Shown piece after piece: positions 1 through 6,516 of a stretch of 64,000 nucleotides of DNA. Origin of the DNA: Nitrososphaerota archaeon (GTDB lineage Archaea > Thermoproteota > Nitrososphaeria > Nitrososphaerales > UBA183). The number at the start of each line of letters is the position of its first letter. The first letter of the stretch is position 1. The notes beneath the pieces were generated by a model that made no database searches, was not told the origin of the DNA, and saw only the letters and a program-made list of their open reading frames with translations. A program made the translations under genes and the position numbers. The stretch lies in NCBI GenBank assembly GCA_029785235.1, contig JAFMAA010000001.1, positions 124,001 to 188,000 of the forward strand, given 5' to 3'.

Positions 1-1248
1 AGCGAACCCCTCCCTTCGCCGCGCGGCCTCTGCTTTTCCAGGGTCCCTGAATCCTATGCGTTGGTTGAATGCAGAGACGGAGATCTTACCGCTTATCAGA
101 ATCTCGTTGGATTGAGAACCGTTCCCACGATATGCCAAGCAGCCGAACCTCTGGAGAAGCATCGGGAGCTGCTTCGCCAAGGCGTCGCCGTCACACCTGA
201 CGCCTATGTCCCCGCCATCCGTGACGAAACCCTTCGCATCGAAGAAGCCCCGTAGGAAGGCTGCGACGAACCGGTCGGGCATCGCGGCTATCATCGGCGG
301 GACCGCGAGCGAGTGCTTCTTGGTCGTCGGACAGGCGAAGACTTCGCTCAAGAACCTTGACAAGGAAAGCCCGCCGCGATGGGAGACGGCGAGCGAGGTG
401 GGGCGCTTCGCAGTCGTGGTTGTGACCCGGAATGCGGAACCAAGGCACCTCTTGAATTCTTGGATAGGCACCAAAGAAGCTCCGTTGGACAGGGCTGTCT
501 CTGTGATGCCGTCTCCGTATAGGAGCCCGACCAGGTATGCGAGGGAGTCGAATTCCTCGTCACTCTTTGGGAGCGATATCCATGGTGAAGGACGACCCCC
601 GCGCGGTCCGCTCGGTGAAAACTTCACCCCCGCTATCTGCTCATACCCCCCCTCAAGCGCAAGGCCCAGTTTCGAGATGAGCGCCCTGTATGCGCTCGCC
701 CTGAAGTAACCTCTGCTCATCTGACGCCGAAGGCCCCTAACGGAGGTTACCAGGCTCTGCCCCCCGTGCCCTCTGCTCGCGGCCTGTCGGATCTCCTCGG
801 CCAGCTCCGGCGTAGGCCGAACAAGGAAGTCGTCTGGGATGCGCTCCAGGATCGCAGACTTCACGGACTCTGGCGTGGTTTGATCTACTGTGGTGCGGTT
901 CGGAATCAGGAGGCGGTCCCCCAGTTTGAGCTGCCGAGCTTCTGCATAGGAGACGACACCTCCCTCGGTCACGACGAGGAATCTGTGTTCGGGCGTGGTC
1001 TCGACCGAATATCCCGCCTTGGTGTCCACTCGGATGAGCACGTCTGCGCGCAGCTTCCAGACGTGGGAGACCTCGTGAGGTCTGGTCTTTCCGTCAGGAC
1101 CCATAGAGATGAGCTTCAGCCCGAGCGCATGATAGGCAACCCCGTCTGGCATGCCGATCGGCTCGCCGCTCTTGTATGTCTCGAAAGCCTCCTTCGCTTC
1201 GACGATAGTACCGTCCGCTGACTGTAGCAGCGTTTCTCCGCTGACGCA
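1..1248 (-). other. Intein in aIF5B with LAGLIDADG endonuclease (C-terminal part beyond window edge)
   Basis: The intein begins at Cys23 of the host frame (CVSGETLL) directly after the P-loop lysine, a site where archaeal IF2 inteins are known. TTPEHRFLV is the block B region with its TxxH. A LAGLIDADG endonuclease is recognisable from LAYLVGLLYGDG (first motif, acid present) and FLRGFFDAKGFV (second motif, Lys where Asp or Glu is expected). The 416 residues in the window contain no C-terminal HN splice block, which must lie to the left. Loss of the second acid suggests a nuclease that no longer cuts, while splicing may be intact. Confidence 0.88.
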
Positions 1249-1314
1249 CTTTCCGCTATCGACGTGCCCCAGTATGACGACAACAGGTTGCCGCATAAGG
1301 CCTTGCTCTGGCAT
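1..1314 (-). CDS. infB: Translation initiation factor aIF5B (IF-2), N-terminal part, interrupted by an intein
   Basis: aIF5B is the GTPase that promotes subunit joining and initiator-tRNA placement on the ribosome. The visible extein is only 22 residues, ending in the P-loop GHVDSGK, and the frame then continues into an intein that runs off the left edge with no stop. An in-frame TGA lies two codons before the ATG, which fixes the 5' limit; an AAGGAG motif lies about 12 nt upstream. A second Met at residue 7, just before RQPVVV, is an alternative start. The gene follows ndk by 26 nt and probably shares its transcript with rpl24e and ndk, a common archaeal arrangement. Identity rests on the P-loop context and gene order, because the rest of the factor lies outside the window. 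Confidence 0.85.
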   Translation of the reverse strand, partial: MPEQGLMRQPVVVILGHVDSGKCVSGETLLQSADGTIVEAKEAFETYKSGEPIGMPDGVAYHALGLKLISMGPDGKTRPHEVSHVWKLRADVLIRVDTKAGYSVETTPEHRFLVVTEGGVVSYAEARQLKLGDRLLIPNRTTVDQTTPESVKSAILERIPDDFLVRPTPELAEEIRQAASRGHGGQSLVTSVRGLRRQMSRGYFRASAYRALISKLGLALEGGYEQIAGVKFSPSGPRGGRPSPWISLPKSDEEFDSLAYLVGLLYGDGITETALSNGASLVPIQEFKRCLGSAFRVTTTTAKRPTSLAVSHRGGLSLSRFLSEVFACPTTKKHSLAVPPMIAAMPDRFVAAFLRGFFDAKGFVTDGGDIGVRCDGDALAKQLPMLLQRFGCLAYRGNGSQSNEILISGKISVSAFNQRIGFRDPGKAEAARRREGFA

Positions 1315-1340
1315 GTTTCATCCAGCTCCTTAAGATGCGT

Positions 1341-1760
1341 TCACCCGCGCGTCTGACCGAAGAAAGCGGCGCTCTCCTTTGTGAAGCTCTCGGCGGAGTC
1401 GGAGGCGTGGATACAGTTGTCCGTGAGCCCGAGCCCAAAGTCCCCTCTTATGGTCCCTGCCGCCGCCTCCCAGCTCTTGGTCGCGCCGACCATGCGCCTG
1501 ACAGTGGCTACCGCGTCCCTCCCGGAGAGGACCGCTCCGACGACTGGGCCAGAAGTGATGAATGAGACGAGCTCTCCGAAGAACGGCTTCGCGCTGTGGA
1601 CGCTGTAGAACTCCTCCGCCTGGCTCCTGGACATTGTGAGCATATGCAGCTTCTTTATCACGAACCCTTTCGACTCGAACCTCCGGAGTATCTCCCCGAC
1701 CAGGCCCCGCCTCACGCCGTCAGGCTTGACTACGACAAGCGTGTCCTCGCTCGCGCTCAT
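1341..1760 (-). CDS. ndk: Nucleoside diphosphate kinase
   Basis: Transfers the gamma-phosphate from ATP to NDPs through a phosphohistidine. The protein begins TLVVVKPDGVRRGLVGEI, as the family does, and carries the active-site stretch NCIHASDS with the catalytic His. From the chosen start it is 139 residues, the usual length. The frame is open to an ATG at 1784, but the ATG at 1760 makes an ATGA overlap with the rpl24e stop and fits the family N-terminus, so I prefer it. It lies between rpl24e and infB and is probably co-transcribed with both. Confidence 0.95.
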   Translation of the reverse strand: MSASEDTLVVVKPDGVRRGLVGEILRRFESKGFVIKKLHMLTMSRSQAEEFYSVHSAKPFFGELVSFITSGPVVGAVLSGRDAVATVRRMVGATKSWEAAAGTIRGDFGLGLTDNCIHASDSAESFTKESAAFFGQTRG

Positions 1761-1939
1761 CTCTTTGAGGGCCTCCTCGCCCACTTGAGCTTACGCGGGT
1801 CGCGCCCAAGCTTCAGGTCGTTGGTCTTACACTTGGAGGAGCAATAGGACTTCGTTGAACCGTCGTTCTTCACATAGAGGATGCCAGAGCCGAGCCTGAC
1901 CTCTTTACTACAGAAGACGCATTTCTTTGGGACGTACAT
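1757..1939 (-). CDS. rpl24e: 50S ribosomal protein L24e
   Basis: A 60-residue zinc-ribbon ribosomal protein. The metal ligands are visible as C7-x2-C10 and C33-x3-C37, and the sequence KKCVFCSKEVRLGSGILYV is typical of the family. First gene of the short rpl24e-ndk-infB unit, with a TATA box about 45 nt upstream. In many archaea rpl7ae and rps28e lie immediately upstream; here they are about 4 kb away on the same strand. Confidence 0.95.
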   Translation of the reverse strand: MYVPKKCVFCSKEVRLGSGILYVKNDGSTKSYCSSKCKTNDLKLGRDPRKLKWARRPSKR

Positions 1940-1983
1940 TTCAGGCTACCGCACCTCGACCTTTCGGTGGCCTTTGAAACTCT

Positions 1984-1993
1984 GGATATAAAG
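1984..1993 (-). promoter_or_regulatory. TATA box for rpl24e-ndk-infB
   Basis: On the minus strand this reads CTTTATATCC, a good archaeal TATA element. It predicts initiation about 25 nt downstream, leaving a short leader before the rpl24e ATG at 1939. Confidence 0.6.
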
Positions 1994-2043
1994 ACGGCGC
2001 CGGCCCTCGAAGGGGCCAGCCGATCGGCGGGGGCGAGAGGAAC

Positions 2044-2988
2044 TCAGGTCGGTACGGTCCCGCCGAGGTGCCTCATCCAATATTGGGCTTCGACGATGAG
2101 CCTCTGACCGAAGTCCTTCGGATGGGGGACGAAACCCTCTACGGCCTTGGCCACAGACTCTGGGCCCAGGTTGGCGAGGTCCTCCAGCGTGACCGCTGAA
2201 GAGCCTGTGGCATGGCGCAGCCTCGCACCTATCTCCAACTCGTTGGTCTGGATCGCCTCGAGCTCCTTCTTTTCAGCGAAGGCGCGGGACAGGAGAGGGA
2301 TGTCCCCCGACAAGATAATCTCCTTCACTGACCTCCCCTTCGCCTTCATGGCTGCGTAGAGATGGGCAGGCGGGGCCACCTCCTCGAGGGAAAGGGTTCC
2401 GAAGAGCGTCCTCGCCGCAGGCATCTTCCTGATCCCCCTCCTCTCCGAGACGATCTTCTTCAGGTCGACTGAGGCGATGAACGGGAAGACGTAGTCGACG
2501 TTCTTGGGCACCTGCTTCACGATGTTCTGCCTGAACCAAAGCCTGAGGGCGTCCTGGGAGTCGAGGTCTGGCGGGGTCCTGGTCGGGGGGAGCACCCATA
2601 TGCCCGGCTGGACTGCCTTGAACCCCTTCTCGATCAGCCTGTCCCTGATCGCTGCCGACTCCTTCTTCTTCTTCGTCTTCTCGTACGACTTGAAGATGAG
2701 GATGGATTTCGCTTCGCGCGGGTACGTTCTGAGGATTTCATCAGGGGTCAAGCCTGAGTTCTTGAGTTGCCAGTCAAGGCGCAGCATCAACCTTCTGTAA
2801 AGCGCGTCAGGGTCCTCGAAGGTCGCAGGGACGGTGGCGTCCTCACCGTCGACCTCGATGCGCTGGATGACCGCCAGTATCAACTCTTCGTCTTTGGGGG
2901 ATGGGGGGCCGGATATCTTGCTCAGGGGGGCCTTGACCCTGTCGAAGAAGCCCGCGATCCGCTTTACTGTTGACATCTCTCCTGCCAC
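2044..2988 (-). CDS. Protein of unknown function in the tubulin-like gene cluster
   Basis: A 314-residue soluble protein that I do not recognise. There is no signal peptide or membrane segment. A basic stretch (KTKKKKESAAIRDRLIEKGFK, about residues 104-124) is followed by WVLPPTRTPPDLDSQD. The rest looks alpha-helical with mixed charge. It is the last gene of a minus-strand unit after the tubulin-like gene and a coiled-coil gene, 42 nt from its neighbour. The start is a GTG at 2988; an ATG at 2976 with AGGAG close by is an alternative. The function can only be guessed from its neighbours: possibly an accessory factor of the tubulin-like protein. Confidence 0.7.
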   Translation of the reverse strand: MAGEMSTVKRIAGFFDRVKAPLSKISGPPSPKDEELILAVIQRIEVDGEDATVPATFEDPDALYRRLMLRLDWQLKNSGLTPDEILRTYPREAKSILIFKSYEKTKKKKESAAIRDRLIEKGFKAVQPGIWVLPPTRTPPDLDSQDALRLWFRQNIVKQVPKNVDYVFPFIASVDLKKIVSERRGIRKMPAARTLFGTLSLEEVAPPAHLYAAMKAKGRSVKEIILSGDIPLLSRAFAEKKELEAIQTNELEIGARLRHATGSSAVTLEDLANLGPESVAKAVEGFVPHPKDFGQRLIVEAQYWMRHLGGTVPT

Positions 2989-3030
2989 ATGTAAGCCCTG
3001 GATGCTGGGAGAGGCATTGTCGGCCTTCGT

Positions 3031-3567
3031 CTACGAGAGTTTCCGCGTGACCGCCTTCCTCAGGTCCTCGAAGGCGTCCACTACCTTCTTCTTCGCGAAG
3101 TATTCGTCTGACTCGCCCACGACCACCTTGTCTTCGAAGATGGTCACGTCCCCCATCTTGAGCGGAGCGCGGATGCCGAGCATCGCTGAAATGCCTTCGA
3201 CAGACTTCGGGAAGGTCGCGCCTGACCTGAACCTGAATGTGAAGGCGCCCCCTCCAGCGGCGGGCGTGGGGTCTAGCGGGACTATCAGCCGGCCCGCTAC
3301 AAGCCCTGTCAGCATCTGGCCCTGGACTTCCCTGATCGACTTCAAGACGTCCTCACGCTCCCTCTTGAGGGTAGCGGCCCTGTCCTGGTGCCCGGGGTCA
3401 GACCAGTCGAGACCTATCAGAGCATAGAACGCCTGATCCTTCTCGTTCCTTTTCGGGTCCTGCTTGATCTCCTGTGACAGCACCTCCAGCTCGCTGTCGA
3501 TGGTCCTGAGCCTCTTCTGCTCTTCCAAGAGCCTCCCGGCTGCTACTTCCAGTTCTGTGAGGTTCAT
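3031..3567 (-). CDS. Coiled-coil protein of unknown function next to tubulin-like gene
   Basis: 178 residues, family not recognised. Residues 1-35 and about 60-90 are rich in Leu, Glu, Lys and Arg with heptad-like spacing, so coiled coils are likely. A Gly/Ala/Pro-rich linker (PTPAAGGGAF) joins these to a C-terminal globular part ending in helical KKVVDAFEDLRKAVTRKL. It starts 4 nt after the tubulin-like gene, so the two are almost certainly co-transcribed and probably translationally coupled. A physical partner of the filament protein is plausible but not shown. Confidence 0.75.
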   Translation of the reverse strand: MNLTELEVAAGRLLEEQKRLRTIDSELEVLSQEIKQDPKRNEKDQAFYALIGLDWSDPGHQDRAATLKREREDVLKSIREVQGQMLTGLVAGRLIVPLDPTPAAGGGAFTFRFRSGATFPKSVEGISAMLGIRAPLKMGDVTIFEDKVVVGESDEYFAKKKVVDAFEDLRKAVTRKLS

Positions 3568-3571
3568 CCAT

Positions 3572-4936
3572 CTAACCCAGATGGCTTGAGACTTCGATTA
3601 TCGCTTTCTTGAACTCCTCGTGAGTAAGGTTCCTGCTCTGGTACTCGTCCTTGTAGGAGTCCCAAGCGTCCTCTGCTTCTGTGGCAAGCGGGAGGAGCTT
3701 CCTTCCTATCCCCTTGACGTTGAGTAGTATGAGGGCAGAGGCGGGCTCTCCTGGCATGGTGGGGATTTTGATGAATATCACACGCTTGTCATGGATTCCG
3801 TACTTCTCGTTGAGTTTCTTCTTGAAGAACTCCCTTTCCTCGGCCCCCACGCTCCCGGCGCACTTGATCAGTACGCAAGCAGAATCTGTCTTCCCCTTTT
3901 CCGCTTCCCCTTCCCCTTCGAGGTCGAAGAGGAGCCCGTCGTTCCCTTCGTCGATGGCTTCCTCGATGGATTTTATGTCCGAGCCTCCCTTTGGGACGAG
4001 AGGCATTAACCATGGCACCACGAACTTGGGCTTGCTCGCCGCCAGCCAGGTCCTGTAGTTCGACATGTCCCACTCCGTCTCTCGGATGAACGAGTCCATG
4101 AATTCGGCTATGACATGGGCGGCCAAGAGGTTCTTGTCCCTGTAGTCGTGCCAGCCTACGCGTATCTGCTTCGGGAGCTCGTCTACTATAGAAGACCTCG
4201 CGTCGAGTTGCGCCTTGAGCCTATCGGCCTGGAACCTAAGCTCCTTGTTGTCCATCAGGATTGGGGCATCGGAGTACTTTATCTGATATGCGAGGTTGAG
4301 CACTATGCTGATATGGGCAGGGCCGTAGATGACAGGGTCCCATCCGAACTCGGGGAGGATGCCGAAAGTCGCAATCGTTGCCTGGCCGAGGGTGTCGCTC
4401 CCTTTCACGTATGACATGAACTCCGAAGAGAACGAGCCACCGGTCCCTCCGCCCATGCTGAACGGGATGATGAACCCCCTCACCGGCTCGGGGGATATCG
4501 CTTGTATCCTCGACGCGATGTCCTGCTTCCCTACGATCTCATTCCTGAACCTGCTCCTCCCTTCGGCCCAGTTCCTGGCTGCCCCGCCCAGGCCGTACAC
4601 GGCGTGCTTGTCTTTCATGGAGAAGAGCTGAGGGTAGGACTGTAGAATCAGGTTGGCGGAGCGCGGGTCAAGGTCCACGAGCAGCGCTCTCGGCACCAAG
4701 GGGGTCTCCCCTCTGCGGAGAGACGCTCCGAATCTGAGGATAGTGCTCCCGTACCGTCGCAGGACCTCCAGCTGCTGCTTCTCTCCCTTCAGGGTCGGGG
4801 CGGTCGGGTCCGCCCCCACGTCTATCAGGACCCACCGGTACGCCTCCGCTCCGATGCCCACCCCAGCGTGGCCCATGCAAGCCATGATGACAGGGTTAGG
4901 TGCCAGCGGCGCTTGATTCGCGGCCCTGAACGCCAA
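3572..4936 (-). CDS. Tubulin/FtsZ-superfamily GTPase-like protein
   Basis: 454 residues with the tubulin nucleotide loops in order: GHAGVGIGAEAY at 22-33 (T1), LLVDLDPR at 85-92 (T3, cf. LVDLEP of tubulin), RNWAEGR at 121-127 (cf. the NxxARGH region), GGGTGGS at 162-168 (T4, cf. GGGTGSG), TFGILPEF at 190-197 (T5) and LMDNKEL at 227-233 (T6 with Asn230). After helix H7 the T7 region, which supplies the catalytic acid to the next subunit, is only weakly kept (around ETEWDMSNYRTW, 286-297). By eye it is closer to tubulin than to cell-division FtsZ. Start is TTG after GGGGAGG about 8 nt upstream. It heads a three-gene unit, divergent from a vWA gene across a 58-nt gap. Reports of FtsZ-like families linked to vWA proteins make a membrane-remodelling role possible; that is inference. 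Confidence 0.88.
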   Translation of the reverse strand: MAFRAANQAPLAPNPVIMACMGHAGVGIGAEAYRWVLIDVGADPTAPTLKGEKQQLEVLRRYGSTILRFGASLRRGETPLVPRALLVDLDPRSANLILQSYPQLFSMKDKHAVYGLGGAARNWAEGRSRFRNEIVGKQDIASRIQAISPEPVRGFIIPFSMGGGTGGSFSSEFMSYVKGSDTLGQATIATFGILPEFGWDPVIYGPAHISIVLNLAYQIKYSDAPILMDNKELRFQADRLKAQLDARSSIVDELPKQIRVGWHDYRDKNLLAAHVIAEFMDSFIRETEWDMSNYRTWLAASKPKFVVPWLMPLVPKGGSDIKSIEEAIDEGNDGLLFDLEGEGEAEKGKTDSACVLIKCAGSVGAEEREFFKKKLNEKYGIHDKRVIFIKIPTMPGEPASALILLNVKGIGRKLLPLATEAEDAWDSYKDEYQSRNLTHEEFKKAIIEVSSHLG

Positions 4937-4954
4937 CGGTGCACCTCCCCTCTC

Positions 4955-4967
4955 ATCTTTTTTATAC
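4955..4967. promoter_or_regulatory. Shared divergent TATA region between tubulin-like and vWA genes
   Basis: The 58-nt gap between the divergent genes holds one A/T tract, TTTTTTATACG on the plus strand and CGTATAAAAAAG on the minus strand. Each orientation lies about 25-35 nt from a start, so the two units probably use overlapping promoters and may be co-regulated. Confidence 0.5.
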
Positions 4968-4994
4968 GTTTGTCAAGATCAAGGAGAGACGAGC

Positions 4995-5570
4995 TTGAGC
5001 TACGACGAATCCAAGGCGACTGACCTCCTCTTCGTGATAGACGGCTCGAGGAGCATGCGGGGGAAGCTCCACTCCTCTGGGATGGCCAAGATGAATATGG
5101 TCAAGACAGGGTTGCTCAACTTCGTCGCCGAGCGATGGCCGGTCTCTTACTTCCCCTGGCCGACGAGGTTGGGGGTGTCGTTCTACAGGCTGCTTGGGAC
5201 CCCAGGGTCCACTCAGATAGAGGTGGTCGTCCCCCTGAACCCGGCACCGGCCTCGCTCGAGCTGTATAGGCTGGATCAGATGCAATGCAAGGGCGGGAGC
5301 CCCCTGGTCGACGCGGTCAAGTACGCCATAGAGAACATGGCTGACTCCATGAGGAAGGAGAAGGTCATAAAGCTCGTAAGCGACGGGGGGAACGACGGGG
5401 AACCAGTCAAGTCCATAGCGGGCTCCCTGAAAGCCTCGCCGTTTGAGGTGGACGTTATAGAGCTCTCAAACGAGGCTTCGAAGGAGCTCCGGGACATCGC
5501 AACCCTCACCGGGGGGTCTTACTCCAGGCCCCACAGCCTGTCAGACTTCGAGAAGGCCATCCGGGCCTAG
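4995..5570 (+). CDS. von Willebrand factor A domain protein
   Basis: 191 residues, one vWA domain. The metal-ion-dependent adhesion site is complete: DGSRS (D16-x-S18-x-S20), a GGSPL element near residue 95 in place of the usual Thr-containing loop, and VSDGGND near residue 128. There is no signal peptide or membrane helix, so it is probably cytoplasmic. Start is TTG with AAGGAG 8 nt upstream. It is transcribed divergently from the tubulin-like gene. In other prokaryotes vWA proteins accompany FtsZ-like proteins or ATPases and act as metal-dependent protein-binding modules; a role with the neighbouring filament protein is inference. Confidence 0.88.
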   Translation: MSYDESKATDLLFVIDGSRSMRGKLHSSGMAKMNMVKTGLLNFVAERWPVSYFPWPTRLGVSFYRLLGTPGSTQIEVVVPLNPAPASLELYRLDQMQCKGGSPLVDAVKYAIENMADSMRKEKVIKLVSDGGNDGEPVKSIAGSLKASPFEVDVIELSNEASKELRDIATLTGGSYSRPHSLSDFEKAIRA

Positions 5571-5843
5571 GTCGAACCTGAGCGGGCGCTTCAGGGCCGC
5601 ATTGGGCGAACCCGCTTTCTGGAGTAGATTGGAGGCGTGTGGCGACAGCGCAGGTCGATCCCGGGATTGTTGACCCGCTTCCTGTGGATGGGACTGCGTC
5701 GCCGCGCCGGCAGGGAAGCTCCGGGGCTCCGCTGGGCCTTGCTTCACGGTGCCGAATCTGCGTTCAGAGATTAGAAACAGATACGACAGAAGAACGCCTA
5801 GTCAGAAGGACGCGGATCGAGTCCAGGATCGACAGGCGCAGGC

Positions 5844-6062
5844 CTACTTGAGCTTCCTTGCCTCTCTTTCCGTCTCTCTGAGGACGAGCACGTCAGACAG
5901 TCGGATCGGACCCTTCACGTTCCTCGTAAGGATGCGTCCTTTCTCCTTCCCCTCGAGTATCTTCACCCTGACCTGGGTTATCTCCCCTGCGACCCCCGTC
6001 CTCCCGACTATCTGGACGACCTCGGCTGGGGTGAGTGTCTCTACTTCTCTCTTGCTGCTCAT
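5844..6062 (-). CDS. rps28e: 30S ribosomal protein S28e
   Basis: 72-residue small OB-fold ribosomal protein with the family core [35 protein letters not shown] and the C-terminal [10 protein letters not shown]. It overlaps the rpl7ae stop by 4 nt and is the second gene of that unit. About 270 nt with no supported gene lie downstream before the vWA gene. Confidence 0.95.
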   Translation of the reverse strand: MSSKREVETLTPAEVVQIVGRTGVAGEITQVRVKILEGKEKGRILTRNVKGPIRLSDVLVLRETEREARKLK

Positions 6063-6445
6063 GCGGCCTTCTTCAGCCTCGAAAGCTCTTGGGTGACCTG
6101 TTCCAGGATCTGTGAGCCTTCGCCGGCCTCGAGAATCGCCGCGGCCGCTGTGGAGACATCTATGCCGATGGCCGGGCCTATCTGGTCCTTCGAAGGCACG
6201 AAGACGTAGGGTATCTTCCTCTCATCACAGAGGATAGGGAGGTGGGCGACCACCTCAGGCGGTGTGACATCCTCGGCAATCACAACCAACTTCGCTAGTC
6301 CCCTCTCGATGGCCTTCGTTGATTCGTTGGTCCCCTTGCGGACCTTGCCGGTCCGGGACGCTTGCCTCAGCACCTCATAGGCTGCCTCAGATACTTCCTT
6401 AGGCGTCTCGAACTTGATGTAGTAGGGCCTCTTGTCTGGGGTCAT
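6059..6445 (-). CDS. rpl7ae: 50S ribosomal protein L7Ae
   Basis: 128 residues. L7Ae binds kink-turns in 23S rRNA, box C/D and H/ACA guide RNAs and RNase P RNA. The RNA-binding signature [26 protein letters not shown] is present, followed by [18 protein letters not shown]. First gene of the rpl7ae-rps28e unit, with a TATA box about 40 nt upstream. Confidence 0.97.
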   Translation of the reverse strand: MTPDKRPYYIKFETPKEVSEAAYEVLRQASRTGKVRKGTNESTKAIERGLAKLVVIAEDVTPPEVVAHLPILCDERKIPYVFVPSKDQIGPAIGIDVSTAAAAILEAGEGSQILEQVTQELSRLKKAA

Positions 6446-6480
6446 CTCACAGTCTCCCAGGCGGGCCAGTTTCGGCCGGC

Positions 6481-6488
6481 ATATAAAC
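6481..6488 (-). promoter_or_regulatory. TATA box for rpl7ae-rps28e
   Basis: Minus strand GTTTATAT, about 36-43 nt before the rpl7ae ATG. The predicted transcript has a short leader ending in a GGGAG motif. Confidence 0.6.
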
Positions 6489-6516
6489 GGTTGGCCGTGG
6501 AATGCGTTTCACAGGC

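Noticed and set aside
206..709. Plus-strand 167-codon open frame at the left edge
   Set aside because: It is antisense to the aIF5B intein, whose splice and endonuclease motifs are clear on the minus strand.
5541..5747. 68-codon minus-strand frame after the vWA gene
   Set aside because: Overlaps the vWA 3' end, no ribosome site and low-complexity Pro/Ala/Arg composition.
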